Source: Gammaproteobacteria bacterium HGW-Gammaproteobacteria-11 (lineage in GTDB: Bacteria; Pseudomonadota; Gammaproteobacteria; Pseudomonadales; Pseudomonadaceae). From it: 64,000 bases of DNA. Under the pieces are notes generated by a model. It did not search any database. It was given only the letters and a program-made list of their open reading frames with translations, and was not told the DNA's origin. The translations under genes were made by a program, and so were the position numbers. Location of the stretch: assembly GCA_002840055.1 (NCBI GenBank), contig PGZJ01000001.1, positions 248,001-312,000 on the forward strand, read 5' to 3'. This document shows positions 34,108 to 43,433 of this stretch, in pieces; the first letter of the stretch is position 1; each line of letters starts with the position of its first letter.

Positions 34108-34962
34108 TCAGAACGGATTCATGGAGTCGAACACGGTTTTTTCCGCTTCAGCGGCGGCGGCGCGCAGCTTGATCAGGTCCTTGATCTTGCGATGCGGGAA
34201 CACATAGAACTGGTTGTCCTCGACCGCCTTGAGGGTCATCTCGGCGATGTCGGCGGCCTTGATCTTGCCCTTCTCTACAGCGGCCTTGATCGCGGCGGCA
34301 CGTTCGGCTGCCACGTCCACACGCTCAAGTGTATCGGCCTTGTCCGCCGGGCGATTACGCGCAGAATCATGGATACCGGTAGGGAAAAACGCCGGGCAGA
34401 GTACCGTCACACCTACGTTGTCAGCGCCCACATCACGCAGATCCAGCGCCAGGGTTTCCGACAGGGCGACGACCGAGTGTTTGGTGACGTTATAGATACC
34501 CATGCTTGGACCGTTCAGCCAGCCAGCCGCCGAGGCGACGTTGACGATATGGCCTTCACCCTGCTCGATCAGCATCGGGGTAAAAGCCTTGACGCCCCAG
34601 GCCACACCATAGAGGTTGACGCCCATGACCCATTCCCAGTCTGCCTGGGTATTCATCCATACCGGACCACCGACGCTGACGCCGGCGTTGTTGAAAATGA
34701 CATGGGCGGCACCGAACCGCTGCTTGGCCAGATCGGCAAAGGCCTGTACCTGTTCCAGCTTGGAGACATCCAGGCGCATGGTCACGGTCTCGGTACCGGG
34801 GTTTTGTGCTTCAACCTGGCGTTGGGTTTCCTGCATGCCCGCTTCATCCACATCGCCCAGCACCAGCTTCATGCCACGGGCGGCGCAACGCAGTGCCAGC
34901 TCACGTCCCAGACCACTTCCACCGCCGGTAATGGCGGCGACCTTGCCACTCAAATTTTGCAT
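34108..34962 (-). CDS. Short-chain dehydrogenase/reductase
   Basis: A 284-residue classical SDR. The NAD(P)-binding motif GGGSGLGR (near residue 13), the NNAG motif and the catalytic Ser and YxxxK (YNVTK, near residue 155) are all present. The substrate is not predictable; related pseudomonad enzymes act on alcohols or fatty-acid derivatives. It stands alone between the flagellin and the divergent periplasmic-sensor gene. Confidence 0.88.
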   Translation of the reverse strand: MQNLSGKVAAITGGGSGLGRELALRCAARGMKLVLGDVDEAGMQETQRQVEAQNPGTETVTMRLDVSKLEQVQAFADLAKQRFGAAHVIFNNAGVSVGGPVWMNTQADWEWVMGVNLYGVAWGVKAFTPMLIEQGEGHIVNVASAAGWLNGPSMGIYNVTKHSVVALSETLALDLRDVGADNVGVTVLCPAFFPTGIHDSARNRPADKADTLERVDVAAERAAAIKAAVEKGKIKAADIAEMTLKAVEDNQFYVFPHRKIKDLIKLRAAAAEAEKTVFDSMNPF

Positions 34963-35166
34963 CCGCCTGCTCTCCTGTCATTCAGCAGCCCAAAAGCAGG
35001 CCGCGCATATTATAAGTTCAATGAATAGCATGCCTAACTTGCCCAGTGTCGACCATATTTATTAGTCACGGTGATCTGCCTGGATTAATCAGCACCGCAT
35101 CGTGCTGCCCTGACGGAATGATCTATAGTGCATTTGATAGCCTCAAAGCGAAAAGGAATCGCCAAT

Positions 35167-36405
35167 GTGAACTGGCTACGTGTGCTTTGCCTGTGTTGCT
35201 GCCTGATCACCAGCCCGATAATGCTGGCACGCCCCATCGTGCTGACGACCGATATTTTCCCACCTTATCAGGTGCAGGAAGACGATCTGCTGCGTGGCAG
35301 CTCGGTAGAGGCGTTGGAGTGTATTTTCAATGCCATGCAACAGCCCTTTGAAATCCGCGTGATGCCCTGGGAGCGAGCCATTCACGAAGTCAGCCAAACC
35401 CGGTCAGACGGCTTTTTTTCCGCCAGCAAAATGCGCCGGGCCAGTGACTTTGCCGTGCTCTCCGCCCCGCTGGCTCTGGAGAAATGGTACTGGTACAGCA
35501 ATTCGGACGTGCGTCCCCGGCGCAACAGCACCGACCAGGAGCAAGGTCTGCGCATTGGCGCCGTGCGCGGCAGCAACCAGGTAGCCTGGCTGCAGGAGAA
35601 CGGCTATCGCATCGAGCAGCAGATCAGCTCTACCGAACAGCTATTGAAGCTGTTGCAGCGCGGCCGTATTGATGCCTTTCTGGCTGACCAGCGCACCCTG
35701 CGCACCGAACTGACGCGACTGCCGCTGGGCTTGCGGCCAGCGCACGAGCATTTCCAGCAGTACGCCAACCTGGGCGTGTACTTTTCCAGCAGGCTGATCG
35801 CCGAGGAGCCCGATTTTCTTGGCCGCTTCAATCGCGAAATATTTCACTGCCTGCCTGAGCGGCATACGCTGACGGCTGAAGAACAACAGCGACTGCTCAG
35901 CTTGCACGAACAGTTGTTCACCGATTGGCTGCTGCAACCTGAGCTGATTGCAGCGGTCATCGCCCAGAACCGCGCGCACCAGAACATGAGTATTCCGCAG
36001 GTCCTGGCGCAGGATCGCCAATGGCTGGAAGAAAATCGCAGTAACAACCGCGTGCTGATCAACAGTGTGCTGGCACACCCATTGTCGGTCAGCCTCAAGG
36101 AACAGCAAAACGCCAGCGCCGGGTTGATTACCGAGATCATGGTCACGGATAGTCTTGGTCTGAATGTCGCCATCAGTGAAGTGACAACGGACTACTGGCA
36201 AGGTGATGAGCTGAAGTTTTCTGATGCCTTCTTCAACAAGAACAGCCGTACGGTGATCGGACCGTTGGACTATGATCAATCTGCCCAGAGTTATCAGGTG
36301 CATATCAGCAGTCAGATTCGCAACCCTGAAAATGGTGAAGTCATCGGCGTGCTGATACTCGGCCTGGATATTCAGCAAGCACTGAAAATACCGGAGGACT
36401 ACTGA
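35167..36405 (+). CDS. Periplasmic binding protein fused to a PDC-type sensor domain
   Basis: A 412-residue exported protein starting at GTG 35167 with ribosome site aaaagga and a signal peptide ending near LAR. The first half (about 25-240) is a family-3 solute-binding fold (RPIVLTTDIFPPYQVQEDDL; RIGAVRGSNQVAWLQENGYR). The second half (about 275-405) resembles a PDC/Cache sensor (LNVAISEVTTDYWQGDELKF; HISSQIRNPENGEVIGVLIL). No membrane or output domain follows. The next gene encodes a lipoprotein and overlaps by one base, so the two probably work together in the envelope. Ligand unknown. Confidence 0.75.
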   Translation: MNWLRVLCLCCCLITSPIMLARPIVLTTDIFPPYQVQEDDLLRGSSVEALECIFNAMQQPFEIRVMPWERAIHEVSQTRSDGFFSASKMRRASDFAVLSAPLALEKWYWYSNSDVRPRRNSTDQEQGLRIGAVRGSNQVAWLQENGYRIEQQISSTEQLLKLLQRGRIDAFLADQRTLRTELTRLPLGLRPAHEHFQQYANLGVYFSSRLIAEEPDFLGRFNREIFHCLPERHTLTAEEQQRLLSLHEQLFTDWLLQPELIAAVIAQNRAHQNMSIPQVLAQDRQWLEENRSNNRVLINSVLAHPLSVSLKEQQNASAGLITEIMVTDSLGLNVAISEVTTDYWQGDELKFSDAFFNKNSRTVIGPLDYDQSAQSYQVHISSQIRNPENGEVIGVLILGLDIQQALKIPEDY

Positions 36406-36836
36406 TGCGTTGCGCCTGGCTGCCTCTTTTGCTGCTGGCCTCAGGCATGAGTGGCTGTGCCATCCCTGATCCGAATCCGGTACCTGCAGAGTTGGCCCGC
36501 GTTCTGTTCAGCAGCGCACCCGCTGACCAGCTCAGCGCCTACCGGCTTGACGGGGAACTGGTGCGCCGCCTGCGCTATGCCGATCTGACACCAGGCGAAC
36601 ACAGCCTGCAGGTACGCTATCGATTCGAGCTACCCGGCGGCGCAAGCCTCAACGGCTTTGGCGAGCCGCGCTTTCGTACCTGCATTCTGGCGCTGACTTA
36701 CACGGATTTTGAAGCCGGAAAACCTTACCTGCTCAGGGCCGAGCGGCGCGGCATGCGCCCTGTCGCCTGGCTGGAAAACACCGAAGGTGAGCGGCTGGTC
36801 CGCGCCGATGTGCTGCGTTGCGGGCCGGGTGTGTAA
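36405..36836 (+). CDS. Small lipoprotein, partner of the periplasmic sensor protein
   Basis: A 143-residue lipoprotein with signal MRCAWLPLLLLASGMSGC (lipobox MSGC). The mature part is beta-rich, with Arg-rich strands (YRLDGELVRRLRYADLTPGE; HSLQVRYRFELPGG) like proteins that report lengths or doses in the envelope; a carbohydrate- or protein-binding beta sandwich is possible. It is translationally coupled to the sensor gene (TGATG). The function is unknown. Confidence 0.7.
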   Translation: MRCAWLPLLLLASGMSGCAIPDPNPVPAELARVLFSSAPADQLSAYRLDGELVRRLRYADLTPGEHSLQVRYRFELPGGASLNGFGEPRFRTCILALTYTDFEAGKPYLLRAERRGMRPVAWLENTEGERLVRADVLRCGPGV

Positions 36837-36842
36837 CAGCCG

Positions 36843-37628
36843 TTAGATCCACCCCTGTGAACGCCAGTCTGCGATCCAGCCAAAGTCCGCCTCAGCCGGA
36901 TGGTACTCGGCGGCCAACCAACCCCGGTAACCCGCTTGAGCGAGGGCCTGAAAACCAGAGGCAAAGTCCATCTGACCACTACCCGGCGCGCCACGGCCCG
37001 GCAGATCGGCGAATTGCACATGACCAATATGTCCAGCCAGTGCAGCCACGGCATCCGGCAGAGCGATACCCATGCGCTGCATATGATAGAAGTCCAACTG
37101 CGCTGACAGATTGGGATGGGCAACGCGCGCCAGCATGCTCGCCAATTCCTCCGCCGTGGCCAGTAGAAAACCGGGCATATCGTGCCGGTTGATGGCCTCG
37201 CAAACCACCCCGACACCCAGCTCGGCAAAGGCATTGGCCGCTGCCATCAGATTATCCGCCAGACAATCCAGTGCCACAGCTGGCTCCAACCCCTGGTCCA
37301 GACGTCCCGGCAATACATTAACCCGCAGAGGCCTGACCCGCTCGACATAGGCCAGCGCCTGCTCCAGGGCACGGGCAAAGTCGCTGCGCCGGGAGGGCAC
37401 GCAGGCCAGCCCCGGGCCACCCTGCAGCAGATCGCCGGCAGGCAGATTGATCAACACCAGCGGCATCTGACTTTGCTGCAACGCCTGCTGCAGCTCCGGG
37501 GCCGGACAATCATAGGGGAATTGTATTTCCACACCGGCAAAGCCCGCCTGCACAGCAGCGGCAACGCGCCTGGGCAGCGGCTCGGTGGCAAACAGCATTG
37601 ACAGATTGGCAGCCAGTGGCCAGACCAT
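36843..37628 (-). CDS. Hydroxypyruvate isomerase-like TIM-barrel protein
   Basis: A 261-residue sugar-phosphate isomerase/epimerase-like TIM barrel of the Hyi family (AANLSMLFATEPLPRRVAAA, GFAGVEIQFPYD). Likely metal ligands are the glutamate in CEAINR, the Asp/His in LDFYHMQ and the glutamate in AEYHP. Hyi interconverts hydroxypyruvate and tartronate semialdehyde in glyoxylate use, but no gcl, glxR or glyoxylate genes are adjacent. A related sugar isomerase activity is therefore equally possible. Confidence 0.78.
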   Translation of the reverse strand: MVWPLAANLSMLFATEPLPRRVAAAVQAGFAGVEIQFPYDCPAPELQQALQQSQMPLVLINLPAGDLLQGGPGLACVPSRRSDFARALEQALAYVERVRPLRVNVLPGRLDQGLEPAVALDCLADNLMAAANAFAELGVGVVCEAINRHDMPGFLLATAEELASMLARVAHPNLSAQLDFYHMQRMGIALPDAVAALAGHIGHVQFADLPGRGAPGSGQMDFASGFQALAQAGYRGWLAAEYHPAEADFGWIADWRSQGWI

Positions 37629-37765
37629 ATGCAGACTCCCATGATGACCTTTGCAATCCGCATCTTAGCCTCGTTGAGCGCAGAGTGCGTGCTACAATCG
37701 CGCCACGCCCCGTCAGGACTCGACATCCGGACGGGAGTCTTCCGCTATTGAACCGGAGAAACACC

Positions 37766-38638
37766 ATGTCGATGATCAAAGGCCACCTGGCCCCTTTGGC
37801 AGGTCTGTGCCTGTCTGCTGCCTGCCTGTTTTCGTCCTTTACTGCCAGCGCCGAGCAAACGGCCCTGCGGGTATCAGCCATTCCTGATGAAGCCCCCACC
37901 GAACTGCTGCGCAAATTCGAGCCGCTCGGTGCCTACCTGGAGCAGCAACTGGGCATGCCGGTTGAGTTCCAACCGGTCTCTGACTACGCCGGCGTAGTCG
38001 AGGCACTGGGCTCGAAACGTCTGGACCTGGCCTGGCTCGGCGGCTTTACCTTCGTTCAGGCGCGCCTGCGCACGGGTGATGCCATTCCGGTTGTACAACG
38101 CGAACAGGATGCGGTCTTTACCAGTACCTTTATCACCGCTGATCCGGCCATCAACAGCCATGCCGACTTGCAGGGCAAGAGCTTTGCCTTTGGCTCGGTG
38201 TCTTCTACCTCCGGCCACCTGATGCCGCGCTTTTTCATGCAGCAGGAAGGACTGGATGTTGATCAGTATCTTGGCCGTATCGGCTATTCCGGCGCCCATG
38301 ATGCCACCGTCGCCTGGGTTGAATCCGGCCGCGTCGATGCCGGCGTACTCAACGCCTCGGTCTGGGACAAGCTGGTCGCAGAGGGCAAGGTCGATACCGA
38401 CAAGGTACGCGTCTACCAAACCTCACCGACCTACTTCGATTACAACTGGACGGTGCGTGGCGATCTCGACCCCGAGCTGGTTGAACGCATCAAGCAGGCC
38501 TTCCTGGCACTGGACCCGGAAAACCCCGAGCACAAGGTCATTCTCGACCTGCAGCGCGCCAGCCGCTTTATCGAAACCCAGCCCGAGAACTATCAGGGCA
38601 TAGAAGCCGCGGCACGGGCAGCCGGCCTGCTGCAGTAA
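37766..38638 (+). CDS. PhnD-like periplasmic binding protein (putative selenate/phosphonate)
   Basis: A 290-residue exported binding protein (signal about 1-28). The sequence matches the PhnD superfamily, closest to the group annotated as putative selenate ABC transporter binding proteins (TELLRKFEPLGAYLEQQLGM; LDLAWLGGFTFVQARLRTGD; SGHLMPRFFMQQEGLDVDQY). It heads a four-gene importer operon. The substrate cannot be fixed from sequence: selenate, phosphite and phosphonates are candidates. No phn lyase, ptxD or selD gene is adjacent. Confidence 0.85.
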   Translation: MSMIKGHLAPLAGLCLSAACLFSSFTASAEQTALRVSAIPDEAPTELLRKFEPLGAYLEQQLGMPVEFQPVSDYAGVVEALGSKRLDLAWLGGFTFVQARLRTGDAIPVVQREQDAVFTSTFITADPAINSHADLQGKSFAFGSVSSTSGHLMPRFFMQQEGLDVDQYLGRIGYSGAHDATVAWVESGRVDAGVLNASVWDKLVAEGKVDTDKVRVYQTSPTYFDYNWTVRGDLDPELVERIKQAFLALDPENPEHKVILDLQRASRFIETQPENYQGIEAAARAAGLLQ

Positions 38639-38641
38639 GCC

Positions 38642-39457
38642 ATGGGTATTGAACTGCAAGGGGTGGGCCTGACCCACCCCGGTGGTTATGTTGCGCTGCA
38701 GGATATCTCCCTGCAGATCGCTGCTGGCGAACGGGTAGCCATCATTGGCTCCTCCGGCGCGGGCAAAACCACCCTGTTGCGGCTGCTCGGGACTGGGCTT
38801 ATGCCCAGCCAGGGTAGCTTGCGTTTGCTCGACAGCGAGCCGGCAAAGCTCACAGGCCGAGCGCTGCAACGACTGCGAACTCGCATCGGCCTGATTCATC
38901 AAAGCCCACCGCTGCCGCCCCGGCAACGGGTGATTACCGCTGTGCTGGCCGGTCGGCTGGGGCAGTGGTCCCTGCCGCGTGCCCTGCTCTCGCTGTGTTT
39001 TCCCCTGGATATCCCCGGCGCCCGCGCTGCACTGGCGCCGCTGGATCTGCAGGATCGCCTGTTTGCTCGCTGCGACCAGTTATCCGGTGGCCAGTTGCAA
39101 CGGGTGGGCATTGCCCGGGTGCTGTATCAGGGTGCCGATCTTTTGCTGGCTGACGAGCCGGTCTCGGCCATGGACCCGATACTGGCCGACCATACCCTGG
39201 GCCTGCTGAACCGCCTGGCCGAAGAACGCCAGATCAGTCTGATTGCCAGTCTGCATGCGGTCGACCTGGCGCTGCGGCATTTCTCCCGGGTGATCGGCCT
39301 GCGCGATGGACGCATTCTGTTCGACTGTGCTGCCGCGGATGTCAGCCCTGCCGACCTGACTGCCTTGTACGGCAATGACAGCCTGGCCACACAGGAAATT
39401 GAACGCCCGCTGGCAACAGATCCTGCGCCAAGTCTGGCACCGCCTCGATGTCTTTGA
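38642..39457 (+). CDS. PhnC-like ABC transporter ATPase
   Basis: A 271-residue ABC ATPase with Walker A GSSGAGKTT, signature LSGGQLQRVGIARVL and Walker B LLLADEP. It powers the importer encoded by the neighbouring binding protein and two permeases. It begins 3 bases after the binding-protein gene and overlaps the first permease by ten bases. Confidence 0.9.
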   Translation: MGIELQGVGLTHPGGYVALQDISLQIAAGERVAIIGSSGAGKTTLLRLLGTGLMPSQGSLRLLDSEPAKLTGRALQRLRTRIGLIHQSPPLPPRQRVITAVLAGRLGQWSLPRALLSLCFPLDIPGARAALAPLDLQDRLFARCDQLSGGQLQRVGIARVLYQGADLLLADEPVSAMDPILADHTLGLLNRLAEERQISLIASLHAVDLALRHFSRVIGLRDGRILFDCAAADVSPADLTALYGNDSLATQEIERPLATDPAPSLAPPRCL

Positions 39458-40281
39458 CCGCAACCCGTGACCCACGGGATCCTGCCCTGCTGCCACGTCT
39501 GGCCATGGGTTTGCTGGCGGTATTGCTGCTCTGGCCAGGACTGGTTTTGACCGAGTTCGATCTTGGCCTGTTGTTCGACCCGCGTAACAGCAGCACCCTG
39601 GGTCGCTTTCTCGCTGGTTTCTGGCCACCGGATCTGTCCGCTGAGTTTCTTGCCATGCTCGGCAAGGCCACCCTGGAAACCCTGGCCATGGCCACAGCCG
39701 GTCTGGCCCTGGCGCTGGCGCTGGCTATTCCCCTCGGATTGATGTCGAGCAAGGCGTTGTCGGTGTCGGCGGTGGTCCATGGCCGGCCATCACGCTGGTC
39801 CAGCGCCGCACGCTACCCGGTGCGACTACTGCTGATGCTGCTGCGCAGCATCCCGGAAATCGTCTGGGCATTGCTCTTTGTGCGCGCCGTCGGTCTGGGG
39901 CCGACGGCCGGGGTACTGGCCATTGCCATTACCTACAGCGGCATGTTGGGCAAGGTCTTTGCGGAAATCTGCGAATCGGTTGATCAACGACCGGCCAGAG
40001 CCCTGATGCAAGGCGGCAGCTCTCGCCTGGGCGCGTTTTTCTACGGCATCCTGCCATTGGCGGCCCAGGAACTGACCTCCTATACCCTGTATCGCTGGGA
40101 ATGTGCGGTGCGCGCTTCGGTGATCATGGGGTTTGTCGGCGCTGGCGGCCTGGGTCAGATGATTGATCTGTCGATACGCATGTTTGCCGGCGGCGAAGTG
40201 GTCAGCATTCTGCTGACCTTTCTGCTGCTGGTGTTACTGGCCGACCAGCTCAGCACGTTACTAAGACGGCGGCTGGCATGA
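39448..40281 (+). CDS. PhnE-like ABC transporter permease 1
   Basis: A 277-residue inner-membrane permease with about six membrane helices and the cytoplasmic EAA-type loop (ESVDQRPARALMQGGSSRLG). Its C-terminal half (SYTLYRWECAVRASVIMGFV, GAGGLGQMID) is typical of PhnE. It pairs with the following permease, overlapping by four bases. Confidence 0.88.
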   Translation: MSLTATRDPRDPALLPRLAMGLLAVLLLWPGLVLTEFDLGLLFDPRNSSTLGRFLAGFWPPDLSAEFLAMLGKATLETLAMATAGLALALALAIPLGLMSSKALSVSAVVHGRPSRWSSAARYPVRLLLMLLRSIPEIVWALLFVRAVGLGPTAGVLAIAITYSGMLGKVFAEICESVDQRPARALMQGGSSRLGAFFYGILPLAAQELTSYTLYRWECAVRASVIMGFVGAGGLGQMIDLSIRMFAGGEVVSILLTFLLLVLLADQLSTLLRRRLA

Positions 40282-41042
40282 ACAGACGACTGGAAGCGCT
40301 GTTCTGGATCAGTGCCATAGCCGCCGCACTGATTGCCTCATTCAGCTACCTGAATCTTGATCTGGGCGGCTTGCTGCGCGGCGATAGTCCAACCCAGATG
40401 GCCGCCTACGCCAGAGACTTCTTTCCCCCTGATCAGTCACCGCAGTGGCTGCGGCAAATCGGCTGGGGCGCGCTAGAAACTCTGGCCATATCCGCCATCG
40501 GCACCCTGTTGGCCGCGCTCGCAGGCGCGGCCTTGAGCCTGCTCGCCGCCGGTCGTCTGGGCTATCTGGCCAAGCTGCTGGCGCGCTTGCTGCTGAATAC
40601 CCTGCGCTCGGTTCCGGAACTGGTCTGGGCGGCACTGATGGTTCTGGCCGCCGGTTTGGGACCCTTTGCCGGCACCCTGGCCATTGCTTTGCATACCAGC
40701 GGTGTGCTCGGACGACTCTTTGCCGAGGCGCTGGAAAATGCCCCGACCGCGCCGGCCCAGGCACTGCGCGACAGTGGGGCCGGGGCCGTTGCGGCATTCT
40801 GCTATGGCACCTTGCCCGCGGTCATACCGCAATGGCTGGCCTACAGCCTGTATCGCTGGGAAAACAACATACGTATGGCTGCAGTATTGGGCTTTGTCGG
40901 CGCTGGCGGTCTGGGGCAGATGCTTTACGTCACCCTCAGCCTGTTTCAACAGCCTCGGGCACTTAGCGTGATCATTGCCATGTTGTTGATGGTACTGCTG
41001 GTCGATGCCCTGAGCGCCTGGTGGCGCAGCCGTCTGGGCTGA
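40278..41042 (+). CDS. PhnE-like ABC transporter permease 2
   Basis: A 254-residue permease related to the previous one (ALENAPTAPAQALRDSGAGA; YSLYRWENNIRMAAVLGFVG). The two form the heterodimeric channel of the importer. It ends the operon; the next gene is on the opposite strand 4 bases away. Confidence 0.88.
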   Translation: MNRRLEALFWISAIAAALIASFSYLNLDLGGLLRGDSPTQMAAYARDFFPPDQSPQWLRQIGWGALETLAISAIGTLLAALAGAALSLLAAGRLGYLAKLLARLLLNTLRSVPELVWAALMVLAAGLGPFAGTLAIALHTSGVLGRLFAEALENAPTAPAQALRDSGAGAVAAFCYGTLPAVIPQWLAYSLYRWENNIRMAAVLGFVGAGGLGQMLYVTLSLFQQPRALSVIIAMLLMVLLVDALSAWWRSRLG

Positions 41043-41046
41043 AAGC

Positions 41047-41352
41047 TCAGCCTGCAGCCCGTTCCTGTACCAGCACCCAGGGGCGGATAACCACAGCCCA
41101 GAGCGTGTCCGGATTGCGCTTTGCCCAGTCTGCGGCCTGGGCATCGGTAGTGGTCTGCAGTTGCTGCGCCTGCATCCAGTCTTTGACCTGCTCGGCACGG
41201 TCGGCAATCAATGCCTCGGCCACCATCACCAGATCCAGTTCAGCGCTCACCGTCAGGGTTTGTCCTGCAGCAAAGTGAGGTTCCAGTGCCTTCCAGTCGA
41301 TGGGTGCTGTTGCACCAAGAATGGCAGCATAGGTATCAGTTGGGCCGGTCAT
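41047..41352 (-). CDS. DUF2288 family protein
   Basis: A 101-residue cytoplasmic protein of DUF2288 (DTYAAILGATAPIDWKALEP, LDLVMVAEALIADRAEQVKDW). The ATG at 41352 has ribosome site ggaaaggag and is preferred over an in-frame ATG 21 bases upstream. The family has no known role. It converges on the importer operon with a 4-base gap. Confidence 0.82.
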   Translation of the reverse strand: MTGPTDTYAAILGATAPIDWKALEPHFAAGQTLTVSAELDLVMVAEALIADRAEQVKDWMQAQQLQTTTDAQAADWAKRNPDTLWAVVIRPWVLVQERAAG

Positions 41353-41637
41353 GCAATCACTCCTTTCCGTCACGTATTGCAGCGCATCTTAACCGGCCAA
41401 GCCGACCTTGCAAGCATTGAACCCGACCGCACCATGTCGGGACTGACAACAAGCTCGCCCATCCCGTATTGAACATGCTGTAAAGCGCTGGCTATATGCC
41501 GTATGGTAAGCACAAATAACGATATCTCCGGATGCAATCGTGTGGCGTGACTGCGCCAACCCGATCTGGTCATGGATGCGCTGGCAGCCCGCTCAGCCCG
41601 ACCATCGATATGACACATCATTGAGTGAGAAGATGCT

Positions 41638-42759
41638 ATGAGAAAGGCCGCCACACACTCCCTTCCCAACCTCCTGGCAGCCCTTGTCCTGACCTGCAGC
41701 GGTTCAGTTGTCATGGCAGACACGATCAAGATTGCCCTGGCTGGCCCCGTTACCAGTCCGGTCGCCGATTATGGTGATATGCAGTTTGTTGGCGCAAAAA
41801 TGGCCATCGAGAACATCAATGCCGCTGGCGGGGTCAACGGCAACAACCTCGAGGCCGTTATCTTTGATGATGCCTGCGATCCCAAGCAGGCTGTAGCAGT
41901 GGCCAACCGGATCGTCAGCCAGAATATCCGCTTTGTTGTCGGCCATTGCTCCAGTTCTACCCAGCCTGCCTCACGCATTTATGAGGAGGAAGGTATCCTG
42001 ATGGTCACCGCTGCCTCGACCAGTCCCGAAATTACCGCCCATGGCCACCAGCTTTTGTTCAGAACCATCGGCCTGGACAGCCTGCAGGGCGATATCGCCA
42101 GTGAATACATCGTTAACCAGGTCAAACCTGAAAAAGTCGCCGTACTGCATGATGGCAAGCAATATGGCCAGGGCATTGCCGGGGTAGTGCGCTCAGAACT
42201 AAGCGCAGCGGGTCTAGAGGTTGCCTTTTTTGAGCAGATCAGCACTGAACAACAGGATTTTTCTGAACTGATAAACCAGTTGCAAACGGCTGGTGTTGAT
42301 TTCGTTTACTACGGCGGCTATCACATCGAGCTCGGACTGTTGTTGCGTCAATCGGCTGAACTTGGTTTCAATGCCCGTTTCATGGGACCGGAAGGTGTGG
42401 GTAACAGTGCCATTTCAAGCATCGCCGGATCCGCCGCAGAAGGTCTGTTGGTGACGCTGCCCAAGGCCTTTGACCAGGACCCGCGCAATGCCGAGCTGGT
42501 GCAGGCGTTTATTGCCAGAAATGAAGACCCTACCGGCCCCTTTGTATTCCCTGCCTATGCCGCCGTTCAGGTCATTGCCGAAGGGATCAGGCTGGCTGGC
42601 AACAGCGAGCCTCCCGACGTGGCCGATGCGCTGCGCAACAATAGCTTTGAAACGCCCATAGGCACCCTTGAGTTTGATGCCAAGGGTGATCTGCAGACAT
42701 TCAGCTTCGTGGTGTATCGCTGGCATGCCGATGCCAGCAAAACCGCCCTCACCCAATAA
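41638..42759 (+). CDS. Branched-chain amino acid-type periplasmic binding protein (LivJ/K-like)
   Basis: A 373-residue exported binding protein (signal about 1-27, ending VMA) of the Leu/Ile/Val-binding family (IKIALAGPVTSPVADYGDMQ; AIENINAAGGVNGNNLEAVI; VVGHCSSSTQPASRIYEEEG). It would present amino acids or amides to a LivHMGF-type ABC importer. No permease or ATPase genes lie next to it, so it either feeds a transporter encoded elsewhere or acts in sensing. The 285-base upstream gap holds no gene. Confidence 0.87.
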   Translation: MRKAATHSLPNLLAALVLTCSGSVVMADTIKIALAGPVTSPVADYGDMQFVGAKMAIENINAAGGVNGNNLEAVIFDDACDPKQAVAVANRIVSQNIRFVVGHCSSSTQPASRIYEEEGILMVTAASTSPEITAHGHQLLFRTIGLDSLQGDIASEYIVNQVKPEKVAVLHDGKQYGQGIAGVVRSELSAAGLEVAFFEQISTEQQDFSELINQLQTAGVDFVYYGGYHIELGLLLRQSAELGFNARFMGPEGVGNSAISSIAGSAAEGLLVTLPKAFDQDPRNAELVQAFIARNEDPTGPFVFPAYAAVQVIAEGIRLAGNSEPPDVADALRNNSFETPIGTLEFDAKGDLQTFSFVVYRWHADASKTALTQ

Positions 42760-42788
42760 CAGCATTAGCCCAAGCCGTGCAGTTTCAA

Positions 42789-43433
42789 TCAGGGTTGCAG
42801 GCCGCGGTAGGCGCAACCGGCAAGACGCGTTCCTTCTTGCATAAGAACCGCTGTGCGATGAAAGTAATCCCCGGAGGATGCGCTGAAGCACGGTTGCGGG
42901 TAAATCAACAACTCTAGCGCCATGCCCCGCAGGCTCCGATAACTCAAAGCCACATCCGGCAGTTCTTCGCTGATTACCGGTAGCGGCGTGGCAGTGGCCA
43001 CTGATTGATCAACCCGCTGCAAACCGGCGCTGCCGAGTTCCGCGCGCCAGTCTGGGCTATCACCCTGCGCGATCCATCGTTGAGTTACATAGGCGCTGTC
43101 AGCGCATCCTCGCCCACTGGACTGCATGCGAATGACGTCGCCCACCCGCAAACGCTGATCGGTACCTTCAACGCCGAGCAAATCTACAAAAATGGCCGTC
43201 TGACCCGGTTGAGCCACCTGATTGAACAGCGCTTCAAGCCTGTCGGTCTGCTCCAGAACCCTCAGCTCGCTGCCATCACAGGGCTCAAGGGTGCTGAGCC
43301 CCTCGGCGACCAAAAGCAAACCGCTGTAGCGTTGCTCCTCGGCAAACCAGGGTGCCGGCAGCAGCGCGCAGCCACCCAGGGCAGTTAGCAGAAAACACAG
43401 TGGCATGCGCAGATGCCGAGCGGAGAATGACAT
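42789..43433 (-). CDS. Putative lipoprotein, unknown function
   Basis: A 214-residue lipoprotein with a signal ending LLTALGGC. The mature part contains a small beta domain (RYSGLLLVAEGLSTLEPCDG) related to copper-resistance-associated or COG3650-type lipoproteins, and several cysteines (C-rich C-terminus ending AGCAYRGLQP). I start at ATG 43433 to place the signal at the N-terminus. It diverges from the OmpA-like gene. Confidence 0.68.
   Translation of the reverse strand: MSFSARHLRMPLCFLLTALGGCALLPAPWFAEEQRYSGLLLVAEGLSTLEPCDGSELRVLEQTDRLEALFNQVAQPGQTAIFVDLLGVEGTDQRLRVGDVIRMQSSGRGCADSAYVTQRWIAQGDSPDWRAELGSAGLQRVDQSVATATPLPVISEELPDVALSYRSLRGMALELLIYPQPCFSASSGDYFHRTAVLMQEGTRLAGCAYRGLQP

Noticed and set aside
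43005..43388. 127-codon plus-strand frame opposite the lipoprotein gene
   Set aside because: The minus-strand gene has a proper signal peptide and lipobox; the plus frame has no ribosome site.
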